From positions 1-64,000 of the forward strand of contig NZ_CP163520.1 of assembly GCF_041080675.1 (NCBI RefSeq): a DNA stretch of 64,000 bases, given 5' to 3'. Shown piece after piece: positions 55,164 to 63,968 of this stretch. Every line of letters begins with the position of its first letter. The stretch's first letter is position 1. This DNA is from Streptomyces sp. cg36 (lineage in GTDB: Bacteria; Actinomycetota; Actinomycetes; Streptomycetales; Streptomycetaceae). The notes beneath the pieces were generated by a model that did no database searches, had not been told where the DNA came from, and saw only the letters and a program-made list of their open reading frames with translations. The position numbers and the translations under genes are program-made.

Positions 55164-55595
55164 TCAGCCGGAGATCTCCTTGCGGCCGGAGCCGTCACGG
55201 ATGGAGATCTTGCGGGGCTTGGCGCGCTCGGCGATCGGGATGCGCAGGGTGAGAACGCCCCCGTCGTAGTCGGCCTTGATGTGCTCGGTGTCGAGGGTGT
55301 CGGCGAGGACGATCTGGCGGGAGAAGACGCCCAGCGGCCGCTCGGACAGTTCCATCTGCACGTCGTCGGCCTTCGCCACCGGCCGCCGCTCGGCCCTGAC
55401 GGTGAGCATGTTCCGTTCGACATCGATGTCGATGGCGTCGGCGGTGACGCCGGGAAGGTCGAAGGCCACCACGTAGTCGTCGCCCTCGCGGTAGGCATCC
55501 ATCGGCATAGCCGACGGCTTCGACCAGGTCCCCGGGCCCATCAGCTGCTGTGCCAGCCGGTCCAGCTCACGGAAGGGATCAGTGCGCATCAACAT
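55164..55595 (-). CDS. hsp18: Hsp18, Hsp20/alpha-crystallin small heat-shock protein
   Basis: A 143-residue protein. After a short N-terminal arm ([20 protein letters not shown]) the alpha-crystallin domain runs from about residue 33 to 130 ([60 protein letters not shown]). The C-terminal I-X-I-like ISIRDG can dock oligomers. It prevents aggregation of heat-unfolded proteins. GGAGGTG lies about 10 bases before the ATG. The promoter at 55652-55680 carries a RheA operator. Confidence 0.93.
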   Translation of the reverse strand: MLMRTDPFRELDRLAQQLMGPGTWSKPSAMPMDAYREGDDYVVAFDLPGVTADAIDIDVERNMLTVRAERRPVAKADDVQMELSERPLGVFSRQIVLADTLDTEHIKADYDGGVLTLRIPIAERAKPRKISIRDGSGRKEISG

Positions 55596-55651
55596 GTGGG
55601 AAACACCTCCAGCGGTTCAGGCAGTTGCTGCCAATGCGCTTCACTGACACC

Positions 55652-55680
55652 GTTGTAACATGTCATCCAATGGATGACAA
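55652..55680 (-). promoter_or_regulatory. hsp18 promoter with overlapping RheA operator
   Basis: Read on the minus strand, a -35 TTGTCA (55680-55675), a 17-base spacer and a -10 TACAAC (55657-55652) form a near-consensus vegetative promoter for hsp18. The inverted repeat TGTCATC-N5-GATGACA at 55661-55679 overlaps the -35 and spacer. This is the operator described for the RheA heat-shock repressor of Streptomyces albus. A repressor gene sits divergently 43 bases away. Confidence 0.8.
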
Positions 55681-55722
55681 ACATGATGTCGTCGACGCGA
55701 TGACGATTCGAGGGAGGTTCCC

Positions 55723-56364
55723 GTGACTGCAGCCGACCGGCCGTCCACGGCCGACGCCCACAGCCCCGCGTCCTTTCTCGCCGCCACAGCGGCCCTGGGC
55801 GCCATCGACGACGCCCTGCGCGATGCCCAGCACGAGAGCCCCGACGCCGCTGGTCCCGGTCCCGAGCAGGCACTGGCCTCCCTGATGCTGCTGCGGCAGG
55901 TCCGCGAGCAGCTCGCCGGATGGGAGACCGGCCTGATCGAGACCGCCCGCGACGCGGGCGCCAGCTGGGCCGACCTCGCCCACCCCCTCGGCGTCGCCAG
56001 CCGCCAGGCAGCCGAACGCCGCTACCTGCGCGGCCGCCCCGGCGCTTCGGGCACCACCGGCGAGCAGCGCGTGACGGCCACCCGCCAGGCCCGGGCCGCC
56101 GAACGCGCCACCGCCAGCTGGGCCCGCGCCAACGCCGCCGACCTGCGCCGCCTCGCCGCACAGATGACCGCACTCGCCCACCTCGCGCCCGAAGCACGCT
56201 CAGCCCAGGCGGCCCTGCATGCCGCTCTCGGCGCCGCCGACGCCGCCGAGCTCATCGCGCCCCTGACCGGCATGCGTTCCTACCTCGATGCCCGCCACAC
56301 CGGCCTCGTCCAGTCCCTGGAGGCCCTCGAAGACCGGCACACGCCGACAGCCGACGATGGCTGA
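55723..56364 (+). CDS. rheA: RheA-like thermosensing repressor of hsp18
   Basis: A 213-residue protein; the GTG at 55723 follows GGGAGG. A helical N-terminal part (FLAATAALGAIDDALRDAQH, LLRQVREQLAGWETGLIETA) contains a HTH-like segment RDAGASWADLAHPLGVASRQ then AAERRYLRGRP (residues about 75-110). The rest is Ala/Arg-rich helical. It is divergent to hsp18 with the RheA-type operator between them. RheA is a temperature-sensing repressor that regulates itself and hsp18. I name it by synteny and operator; identity needs alignment with RheA (about 230 residues). Confidence 0.75.
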   Translation: MTAADRPSTADAHSPASFLAATAALGAIDDALRDAQHESPDAAGPGPEQALASLMLLRQVREQLAGWETGLIETARDAGASWADLAHPLGVASRQAAERRYLRGRPGASGTTGEQRVTATRQARAAERATASWARANAADLRRLAAQMTALAHLAPEARSAQAALHAALGAADAAELIAPLTGMRSYLDARHTGLVQSLEALEDRHTPTADDG

Positions 56365-56481
56365 CTCCCCTCCCGCAGGGGTCACACTCCACGGGTGCGC
56401 TCCGGCACACCCCGCCGACGGGCAGCGGTTCGTCCCCGGCCCGAATACAGATCCGTTCCCTATCCACAGAAAGAGATCCAC

Positions 56482-58401
56482 ATGAGCAGCAGTGTCGAGA
56501 CGCTGGAGTTCCAGGCCGAGACCCGCCAGTTGCTCCGCCTGGTGATTCACTCGATCTACTCGAACAAGGACATCTTCCTGCGCGAGCTGATCTCGAACGC
56601 CTCCGACGCACTGGACAAGCTGCGGCTGGAATCACTCACCGACTCCAGCATCGGCGAGACCGACACCAGCGACCTCCACATCTGGCTGGAAGCCGACAAG
56701 GAAGCCCGCACCCTGACCGTCCGTGACAACGGGATCGGCATGAGCCGGGACGACGTCGTGCAGCTGATCGGCACCATCGCCAAGTCCGGTACTGCCGAGC
56801 TGCTGCAGAAGATCAAGGAGTCCAGGGACACCGCCACCGCCGAGAGCCTGATCGGGCAGTTCGGCGTCGGCTTCTACTCGGCGTTCATGGTCGCCGACAA
56901 GGTCACCCTGCGCACCCGGCGGGCCGGAACCTCCTCCGGCACGCAGTGGGAGTCCGACGGCGAGGGCGCCTACACCATCAAGGAAATCGACGGCCTGCCC
57001 GTGGGCACCTCGGTCATCCTGCATCTCAAGCCCGCCGACAGCGAGGACGGCCTCGCCGACTACCTGTCCGAGTCGAAGATCCGCCAGATCGTCAAGCAGT
57101 ACTCCGACTTCGTCCGCTGGCCGATCCGGATGGCCACCGAACGCACCAGCACTGACGGCGAGACCACGCGCCACACCGACACCCTCAACTCGATGAAGGC
57201 ACTGTGGGCCCGGCCACGCAGCGAGGTGACCGAGGACGAATACCACGAGTTCTACCAGCAGATCAGCCACGACTGGATGCCCCCGGCCCAGACGATCCAC
57301 ATGCGCGCCGAAGGCACCTTCGAGTACGAGGCGCTGCTGTTCATCCCCTCACAGGCACCCTTCGACCTGTTCTCCCGCGAGACCAAGCCCGGCGTGCAGC
57401 TGTACGTCAAGCGAGTGTTCATCATGGACGACTGCGAAGCGCTCATGCCCAACTACCTGCGCTTCGTCAAGGGCGTCGTCGACGCCCACGACCTGTCACT
57501 GAACGTCTCCCGCGAGATCCTCCAGCACGACCGCCAGATCCGCGGCGTGCGCCGGCGCCTGGTGAAGAAGGTCCTCGGCGCCCTCAAGGACATGCAGTCC
57601 AACGACGTCGAGCACTACGAGAAGGTGTGGGCGCAGTTCGGCCGCGCGCTGAAGGAGGGCCTGATCGAGGACGCGGACAACACCCAGGCCCTGCTGGAGC
57701 TGGTATCGGCCGCCTCCACCCACGACCCGGACAAGACCACCACGCTGCGCGAGTACGTCGAGCGCATGAAGGACGGCCAGGAGAGCATCTACTACCTGAC
57801 CGGCGAAACCCGCGCGATGGTGGAGAACTCCCCTCACATGGAAGCCTTCGCCGCCAAGGGATACGAGGTCCTGATCCTCACCGACCCCGTCGACGAGGTA
57901 TGGGTGGACCAGGTCCCCGCCTTCGACGGGCACCCTCTGCAGTCCATCGCCAAGGGCCAGGTCGACCTCGAAACGTCCGCCGACGGCGAGCAGGAAACCG
58001 ACGCCGACAAGGCCCAGCGCGAGCAGGACTTCGCCGCCCTGCTCCCCTGGCTGGCCACTGCCCTGTCCGAGCAGGTCAAGCAGGTCCGCCTGTCGTCCCG
58101 GCTGACGACCTCAGCGGCGTGCATCGTCGGCGACGCCCACGACGTGACACCGACCCTGGAGAAGATGTACCGGGCGATGGGACAGCAGCTGCCCACCGTC
58201 AAAAGGATCCTGGAACTCAACCCCAAGCACCCGCTGATCACCGCACTGCGCACGGCACACGCCACCAACGCCGACGACCCCGCCCTGGCGGAGATCGCCG
58301 AGCTGGTATACGGCAGCGCACTGCTCGCCGAAGGAGGCGACCTGCCCGACCCGGCCCGCTTCACCCGCCTGCTCACCGACCGCCTCACCCGAGCCCTGTA
58401 A
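56482..58401 (+). CDS. htpG: HtpG, Hsp90-family chaperone
   Basis: A 639-residue protein, near the usual 620-640. The N-terminal Bergerat ATPase motifs are present: RELISNASDALDKLRLESL (residues about 34-52), DNGIGMSRDDVVQLIGTIAK and GQFGVGFYSAFMVADKVT (near 131). The middle domain follows (FDLFSRETKPGVQLYVKRVF, LSLNVSREILQHDRQIRGVR) and a C-terminal dimerisation domain (ELNPKHPLITALRTAH). It is an ATP-dependent cytoplasmic chaperone. It lies 117 bases after rheA on the same strand, possibly with its own promoter, completing a heat-shock cluster. Confidence 0.95.
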   Translation: MSSSVETLEFQAETRQLLRLVIHSIYSNKDIFLRELISNASDALDKLRLESLTDSSIGETDTSDLHIWLEADKEARTLTVRDNGIGMSRDDVVQLIGTIAKSGTAELLQKIKESRDTATAESLIGQFGVGFYSAFMVADKVTLRTRRAGTSSGTQWESDGEGAYTIKEIDGLPVGTSVILHLKPADSEDGLADYLSESKIRQIVKQYSDFVRWPIRMATERTSTDGETTRHTDTLNSMKALWARPRSEVTEDEYHEFYQQISHDWMPPAQTIHMRAEGTFEYEALLFIPSQAPFDLFSRETKPGVQLYVKRVFIMDDCEALMPNYLRFVKGVVDAHDLSLNVSREILQHDRQIRGVRRRLVKKVLGALKDMQSNDVEHYEKVWAQFGRALKEGLIEDADNTQALLELVSAASTHDPDKTTTLREYVERMKDGQESIYYLTGETRAMVENSPHMEAFAAKGYEVLILTDPVDEVWVDQVPAFDGHPLQSIAKGQVDLETSADGEQETDADKAQREQDFAALLPWLATALSEQVKQVRLSSRLTTSAACIVGDAHDVTPTLEKMYRAMGQQLPTVKRILELNPKHPLITALRTAHATNADDPALAEIAELVYGSALLAEGGDLPDPARFTRLLTDRLTRAL

Positions 58402-58737
58402 CCAACGGCGGGTACGGCCCGCCACAGCCGAAGAGCCCGGCCGTAACCCCCTGACGCACTCCTCATCGACCGGCCGTCTCCGGTACCCCGTGCGGGGCGC
58501 AGGAGCCGGCCGGCGCATTCGCGTGGCCTGCCCGGCCTTGAGCAGGTCAAAGACCAGATGCCCTCCTCCCGCGAGCTGCCGACGAACGCATCGCGACCGC
58601 CTCAAAGGCGCAGCCTTCCACGGTGTCTCCTTCAGCGCAGTACGCTGCGAACTCCCCGGCGCAGGTGATCGCCACAGCGGGCCGACGGGCCTGATCATCC
58701 GCCCGCATGCCCGGTGACGGGGGTTGGCCGGCAACGG
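58402..58737. other. Intergenic, weak hairpin after htpG
   Basis: A small hairpin (6-bp stem, ggcggg with cccgcc) lies about 7 bases after the htpG stop and may act as its terminator. The rest shows no gene. Confidence 0.35.
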
Positions 58738-59577
58738 TTAACGGGCATGCGGCACCTCACCGCCTGCCGTCGCCCCGGGCGCCCTCCAACGGGGCAGCAG
58801 ATCGAGCATTTCCCCGGCTCTGTCGAAGCCGACGGCCGGCGCGGACTTCGCTGGATCGCTCTGTGCCCCGCCCCCGCAGGCATCACCGGCTTTCTCAGCG
58901 GTGTCGAGGCCACCGGCGCTGGCGGCGTTCGCGTGGAAGCGGCACAGGACGGTACGCGGAAAGAGGAGCCGCATCCGTTCGGCGGCCGGACCGCGCTGCG
59001 CCGATGCCTGCACACGAGCCCCGGGACTGTTTCCGTCCTTCCCGCTGCGAACCCAGGCATGGGCCGCGCCGTGGACCACGGTGAAGGAGGCACTTTCACA
59101 CGGGGAGGGCCCGCGCGTGAGCCCGAGAGCGAGCCGGAACGTGAACCCCACGTACCTGCTGCCCAACGCAACGAACGCGCCCGCGCGGCAGAGGTACGAC
59201 TCAGGAGGCGGGCGGCCCGATCTCCCCGCGAAGACGATGACCTGGTCGATGAGGCTCCGCCGCAGATGGACGACGTCCGTTCCCGCCAGACGGGGGCCTC
59301 TACCCGGCGTCGTGAAGACCCACTGGTAGCGGGCCCACTCATCAGGCATGTCCACCACTGAGCAGCGCACCATCGTGCCCGTCCCCGCCGGGTGGCGCCG
59401 GATGTCCAGGACGAACCGCTCGACCGCCTCGATGCCTTCACTGCGACCCAACGGCCCCCAGAACACCACATCTGAGGTCAGGGCCTGGGACAGCAGGGCA
59501 GTCACAGAGCTGTCGTCCGAGGCGTTGAACGCGGAGATGAACGTGTCGATCGCGGAGCGTGCCGTCTCTTCCTGCAT
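58738..59577 (-). CDS. SnoaL/NTF2-like protein with unusual C-terminal tail
   Basis: From the ATG at 59577 the first about 120 residues (ARSAIDTFISAFNASDDSSV, DVVFWGPLGRSEGIEAVERF, WARYQWVFTTPGRGPRLAGT, LRRSLIDQVIVFAG) match the NTF2-like SnoaL cone fold of small cyclases and isomerases or binding proteins. The normal family length is about 120-140. Here the frame runs on another 155 residues with no recognisable domain, rich in Arg, Ala and Gly. A lost stop or a frameshift after the domain is likely; the tail may not be stable protein. Confidence 0.55.
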   Translation of the reverse strand: MQEETARSAIDTFISAFNASDDSSVTALLSQALTSDVVFWGPLGRSEGIEAVERFVLDIRRHPAGTGTMVRCSVVDMPDEWARYQWVFTTPGRGPRLAGTDVVHLRRSLIDQVIVFAGRSGRPPPESYLCRAGAFVALGSRYVGFTFRLALGLTRGPSPCESASFTVVHGAAHAWVRSGKDGNSPGARVQASAQRGPAAERMRLLFPRTVLCRFHANAASAGGLDTAEKAGDACGGGAQSDPAKSAPAVGFDRAGEMLDLLPRWRAPGATAGGEVPHAR

Positions 59578-59813
59578 ACCCCAGTAGCACCAGCCGCTGC
59601 GCGTACGCTCGTCCCACCCGCCGCCTCCCGCCCCGGTCGGCCATCCCGGCCACAGCACTACACGGCCCGTCGCGGATACGGACCGGTCGTGATCCCGGTC
59701 CGGGACCGCGCCGTCGGCGCCTCGTCGAGGAACTGCTTCGGTACTCGCCGTGCGTGCAGGCCATCATCGACGCCGAAGCCCGCCTCGTGGCGGCGACATG
59801 TCGCAACCGCCGC

Positions 59814-60152
59814 TCAGAGGTGGCTGTCCAGGAACTCCCGTGCCTCGGCGGTGGTCACGGGCCCCGCGGCCTGCGCCACCACCTCGCCCTCCTTCAGCAG
59901 GACGTAGGACGGGGCTCCGGTGATTCCGTAGCGCTCGGTCGCGGCCGGACAACGGGTGATGTCGGCGCGGACGACCGTCAGGCGACCCATGTACTCCTCG
60001 GCGATGCCGCCCACGACGAGGTCCATCAACCGGCAGGGCTCGATCGCCTTGGGCCATGTCCCGGTGAAGTAGGCGAGGACGGGTACTGTGCTCATCCCGA
60101 GGATGAAACTGAACTCGGCGTCCTCACGGGGTCGGTGAACCCGCTTCGTCAT
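59814..60152 (-). CDS. Thioredoxin-fold protein with a single active-site Cys
   Basis: A 112-residue protein; the ATG at 60152 has AGGAG 6 bases upstream. The thioredoxin fold is visible: VPVLAYFTGTWPKAIEPCRL, LTVVRADITRCPAATERYGI, the cis-Pro loop TGAPSYVLLKEGEVV, and the C-terminal helix TTAEAREFLDSHL. The WCGPC motif is replaced by TWPKAIEPC, so only the second Cys (Cys40) remains. It cannot do a normal dithiol-disulfide cycle. It may be a monothiol reductase, a mycothiol-linked protein or a binding subunit. Confidence 0.8.
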   Translation of the reverse strand: MTKRVHRPREDAEFSFILGMSTVPVLAYFTGTWPKAIEPCRLMDLVVGGIAEEYMGRLTVVRADITRCPAATERYGITGAPSYVLLKEGEVVAQAAGPVTTAEAREFLDSHL

Positions 60153-60560
60153 CGACACTCCTGGCCTCACGTCTTGTCGTTCCCTCCCCATCATCCCTCG
60201 CGCGGTGGGCCAGGCCGACCCGGGCGGCCGTCCGGTCGATTTGCCGCAAGGAAGCACGGCGCCGTCGCAGAACCACAGTGATCCCCGGCGCGAGGCCCGA
60301 CCGCCCCCCTGGTGACTCGGCCCGAACACCCCGCCGGTCACCCGGCTGCGAGCCCACCCGCCCGCCTGCCGTCAGCTCCTGCCAGGACGGCGCCCTCCAC
60401 GACGGCGTGAAAGCCGTTCTCCAGGGCACGGCGGCCCAAGCTCACCGACCAGGTGCTCGAAGGCTCCTCCCCGGGTTGTACGAGCCATCTGGCGGCACCG
60501 GGAACGGGGCACGATTCCTGGACTGCTCGCGGACGCGGTCGTGGACGGGTGAAGTACGTG
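60153..60560. other. Intergenic, no supported gene
   Basis: Gap of about 400 bases upstream of the thioredoxin-fold gene and downstream of the regulator gene, both on the minus strand. No gene or clear terminator is visible. Confidence 0.35.
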
Positions 60561-61700
60561 TCAACCGGCCCGAAGGCCGACCGCCAGCGTCAGTTCGAGG
60601 ATCCGCTGTGGAGAGGCGAGATCCGGAAACAGCTCCCGCAGTTGCGACATCCGGTACCGGACCGTCTGGGGATGGACGAACAGCGCCGCCGCCACCTCGT
60701 CCCGCCTGCCCTGGTGCAGCAGCCACTCCCGCAACGTCTCCTCCAGCCGCCGTGCGGTCGCGGCAGGCAAAGTCCGCAACGGTGCGAGGGCTCGGGCACG
60801 AAGGTTGGCGAACGCGTCCGCGTCGGCGCTCAGGACCAGCTCGGGCAGGTGGTCCTCGGTGTCGCGAATGTCGCGGGATAGGGAGCGCGCGCGTACGGCT
60901 CGGGCGTACGAGGCGGACGCACGAGCCCACGGTCGGGCCGGGCCGACCACGGCGGCGCGGTCGGCCAGCTGCCGCAAGAGATGTGACCGGTCGGCGTCGG
61001 GGACGAGCAGCACACCGGTGGCGTCCGGGAGATCGTCGAGTACGAGGGTGCTCGGGTCGAGCTCGCGGTAGGCGGGCCGGGCCTGGGCGGCGGGCAGCAG
61101 GACTGCGGTCAGTGAACGCGGAGGCTGCCATGCGGCCCGTTGAGCGGAGGCCAGCAGCACATCCGGGCTGGCGCCCGCGAGGAGGTCACGGGCCAGGTGT
61201 TCGAGGTGGCGCTCGTGGGCCCTGCCCCGGGCGGCCAGTTCGTCGGCGTGGCCGGCGGCGCTCGCGGCGGAGAGCTCGTCGATGTAGGCGAAGGTCAGCT
61301 CGGCGAACTTGGCGACCTCGGCGGCGGGCAGACCTGCGGGCACGGCACCCGCTGCCAGGCATCGCCAGGCCACGCGGGCGCCGACGCGGTAGGCGCTGAG
61401 CAGGGCGTCCATCGAACGGCCGTCGCGCACCTCGCCGCGCCCCAGCTCGTAGGCTGCGTCACTGGCGTCGCCGCCGGTGGCGTTCCCGCTCGCGAGGTCC
61501 AGGTAGTGCCCCAAGGCGGTGCGGACGGCCCGGCGGATGGTGGCGCCCATGCGGCCCGACAGGGCGTTGGCGTAGGGAGGGACCTCGTCGATGATCGCCT
61601 GGACGACCTCGTCGGCGGTGGACGTCAGCGCACCACGCAGCGCGGTGACCGTCCTCTCATCCAGGGCCAGTTCGCTGACCCTCCGCATTGCATGGCTCAC
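60561..61700 (-). CDS. PucR/CdaR-type transcriptional regulator
   Basis: A 379-residue protein from a GTG. The N-terminal RsbRD-like sensory part (ALSGRMGATIRRAVRTALGH near residues 46-65), a GGDEF-like middle, and the C-terminal PucR HTH (LEETLREWLLHQGRRDEVAA then ALFVHPQTVRYRMSQLRELF, residues about 320-360) are the family layout. It faces the ferredoxin reductase-desaturase operon with 86 bases between the starts. In other actinobacteria a PucR-type regulator often sits at this position, so it probably controls the desaturase. Confidence 0.88.
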   Translation of the reverse strand: MSHAMRRVSELALDERTVTALRGALTSTADEVVQAIIDEVPPYANALSGRMGATIRRAVRTALGHYLDLASGNATGGDASDAAYELGRGEVRDGRSMDALLSAYRVGARVAWRCLAAGAVPAGLPAAEVAKFAELTFAYIDELSAASAAGHADELAARGRAHERHLEHLARDLLAGASPDVLLASAQRAAWQPPRSLTAVLLPAAQARPAYRELDPSTLVLDDLPDATGVLLVPDADRSHLLRQLADRAAVVGPARPWARASASYARAVRARSLSRDIRDTEDHLPELVLSADADAFANLRARALAPLRTLPAATARRLEETLREWLLHQGRRDEVAAALFVHPQTVRYRMSQLRELFPDLASPQRILELTLAVGLRAG

Positions 61701-61786
61701 GCTTTATTCCCTGCGAACAATTCTGCTGCCCAGATTCACGTCCTACGGTCAGGACTTTACGCCTCAAGGCGCAGCAAGCTGAAGCC
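61701..61786. promoter_or_regulatory. Divergent promoter region, regulator/desaturase
   Basis: The 86 bases between the two divergent starts must hold both promoters. TTTATT at about 61704 and TACGCC at about 61759 are AT-richer than surroundings. No clear operator is visible. Confidence 0.4.
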
Positions 61787-62842
61787 ATGACGAGTGCAGC
61801 CCTCCGCAGCAGGGCGTGGAAACTGCTGGAGATGGTCACGACGCCGCTGCTGCCGTCGGACTACCTCGACCTGGTCAGCCCGCTGCGGGCGGGTGCTGAC
61901 CTGCGGGGGCGCATCGAGGCCGTCCACCCTGAGACGGGTGACGCCGCGACCATCGTGATCAGGCCGGGACGGGGCTGGCGCGGCCACACGGCCGGTCAGT
62001 ACGTGCGGATCGGGGTCGACGTCGACGGGGTGCGCCTGTGGCGTGCGTACTCGCTCACTTCGCCGGCAAAGCGCCAGGACGGCCGCGTCACGATCACCGT
62101 GAAGGCGATCCCGGACGGCAAAGTCAGCAACCACCTCGTTCGCCGGGTAAAGCCCGGCACACTGATCCAGCTCGACCAGGCGACCGGTGACTTCGTGCTG
62201 CCGCAGGCCAAGCCCGCCAAGGTGCTCTACCTGACGGCCGGCAGCGGCATCACGCCCGTGATGGGCATGCTGCGCGACACCGAATTCGACGACGCCGTCA
62301 TGGTCCACTCCGCACCGCAGCCGCACGACGTGATCTTCCGCAACGAACTGCACGACCTGGTCGCGGGCAAGAAGCTGCGCCTGACCGAGCTGCACACCGA
62401 CACGGACGGCATGCTCGACCTCGCACGCCTCGACGAACTCGTGCCCGACTGGACCGAGCGCGAGACCTGGGCGTGCGGGCCCGCGGGCCTGCTCGACGCC
62501 GCGGAGAAGCACTGGAGCGAGCACGGTGTCCCAGAGCGCCTGCACACCGAACGCTTCCGCCCCAGCATCGTCGTCGCCGGCGACGGCGGCGAGGTCACGT
62601 TCAGCACCACCGGCAAGACCGTCGACGCGGACGGCGCCACGCCATTGCTGGACATCGGCGAGGAGGCCGGCGTGCTCATGCCCTCCGGGTGCCGCATGGG
62701 CATCTGCTTCGGCTGCGTCTCGCCGCTCAAGGCGGGCGCCGTCCGCGATCTGCGCACCGGAGAGATCACCGAGGCCGAGCCGGGCGTCCTCATCCAGACC
62801 TGCGTGTCCGCCGCGGCGGGCCCCTGCGACATCGAACGGTAG
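61787..62842 (+). CDS. Ferredoxin reductase with C-terminal 2Fe-2S domain (desaturase partner)
   Basis: A 351-residue protein; the ATG at 61787 starts a frame without upstream homology. FAD-binding residues lie in RLWRAYSLTSPAKRQD (near 85-100), the NAD(P)H-binding part in YLTAGSGITPVMGMLRD, and a plant-type [2Fe-2S] cluster in PSGCRMGICFGCVSPLKAGA (C-X4-C-X2-C near 302-310) with the last Cys in LIQTCVSAAAG. This matches the partner oxidoreductase of DesA3-type acyl desaturases (Rv3230c type). It delivers electrons from NADPH to the desaturase, whose TTG starts 8 bases after this stop. Confidence 0.9.
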   Translation: MTSAALRSRAWKLLEMVTTPLLPSDYLDLVSPLRAGADLRGRIEAVHPETGDAATIVIRPGRGWRGHTAGQYVRIGVDVDGVRLWRAYSLTSPAKRQDGRVTITVKAIPDGKVSNHLVRRVKPGTLIQLDQATGDFVLPQAKPAKVLYLTAGSGITPVMGMLRDTEFDDAVMVHSAPQPHDVIFRNELHDLVAGKKLRLTELHTDTDGMLDLARLDELVPDWTERETWACGPAGLLDAAEKHWSEHGVPERLHTERFRPSIVVAGDGGEVTFSTTGKTVDADGATPLLDIGEEAGVLMPSGCRMGICFGCVSPLKAGAVRDLRTGEITEAEPGVLIQTCVSAAAGPCDIER

Positions 62843-62849
62843 GAGCACC

Positions 62850-63968
62850 TTGACCGCCATCGACCCCACCGCCCACCTGACCGCGGAGCAGATCGAGGAG
62901 CTCGGCCGCGAACTGGACGCGATCCGCGACGAGGTGATCGCCGCACGCGGCGAGAAGGACGCCGCCTACATCCGTAAGGTCATCTCGGGGCAGCGCAAGC
63001 TGGAGCTGGTCAGCCGGGGCGTGCTGCTGTTCTCGATCTTCCCACCCGCGTGGCTGCTCGGCACCGCGGGACTGTCCGTGGCGAAGATCATGGACAACAT
63101 GGAGATCGGACACAACGTCCTGCACGGCCAGTGGGACTGGATGCGGGACCCGAAGATCCACTCCACGACGTGGGAGTGGGATCACGTCTCCCCCTCCGAC
63201 CAGTGGAAGCACTCGCACAACGAGCTGCACCACACGTACACCAACGTGATCGGCAAGGACAACGACCTCGGCTACGGCATCATGCGCGTCGACGAGGACC
63301 AGAAGTGGCACCCGATCCACCTCGGCCAGCCCCTGTGGAACTTCATCAACGCCTGCTTCTTCGAGTACGGCATCGCGGCGTACGACCTCGAACTCGGCAA
63401 GAACCTGGACAGGCACGGCCGCAAGAACCCCGAGTTCCGCGCGCGAGCCAAGGCCGTGGGCCGCAAGATCCGCAAGCAGGTGCTGAAGGACTACGTGATC
63501 CACCCGCTGCTGTCGGGCCCGTCGTTCCTCCACACGCTCGCCGCCACGTTCACCGCCAACCTGGTCCGCAACATCTGGTCCCACTCGGTGATCATGTGCG
63601 GGCACTTCCCCGAGGGTGTGCAGGTCTTCGAGCGCCGGTCGATCAAGGGCGAGACACGCGGCCAGTGGTACCTGCGCCAGATGATGGGCTCGGCGAACAT
63701 CAGCGGCGGCAAGGCCATGCACTTCATGACCGGCAATCTCTCGCACCAGATCGAGCACCACCTGTTCCCGGATCTGCCGAGCAACCGCTACGCCGAGGTC
63801 GCGGTGAAGGTGCGCGCCCTGTTCGAAAAGTACGAGCTGGAGTACGTCACCGGGCCGCTGCCCAAGCAGGTGTTCTCGGCGTGGCACAAGGTCTTCCGGC
63901 TCTCGCTGCCGAACAAGAAGCCCATGGTCAAGACGCCGGACCGCGAGCGGGAGCTCGTCGCCGCCTGA
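62850..63968 (+). CDS. Membrane acyl-CoA/acyl-lipid desaturase, DesA3-like
   Basis: A 372-residue membrane protein from a TTG that has AGGAG 5 bases upstream. Three His boxes typical of membrane desaturases are present: GHNVLH near residues 87-92, WKHSHNELHHTY near 119-130 and SHQIEHH near 297-303. Hydrophobic segments around residues 48-70 and 165-190 are membrane spans. It probably introduces a cis double bond (delta-9 type) in fatty acyl chains, tuning membrane fluidity. It is co-transcribed with the ferredoxin reductase. The window ends shortly after the gene. Confidence 0.9.
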   Translation: MTAIDPTAHLTAEQIEELGRELDAIRDEVIAARGEKDAAYIRKVISGQRKLELVSRGVLLFSIFPPAWLLGTAGLSVAKIMDNMEIGHNVLHGQWDWMRDPKIHSTTWEWDHVSPSDQWKHSHNELHHTYTNVIGKDNDLGYGIMRVDEDQKWHPIHLGQPLWNFINACFFEYGIAAYDLELGKNLDRHGRKNPEFRARAKAVGRKIRKQVLKDYVIHPLLSGPSFLHTLAATFTANLVRNIWSHSVIMCGHFPEGVQVFERRSIKGETRGQWYLRQMMGSANISGGKAMHFMTGNLSHQIEHHLFPDLPSNRYAEVAVKVRALFEKYELEYVTGPLPKQVFSAWHKVFRLSLPNKKPMVKTPDRERELVAA

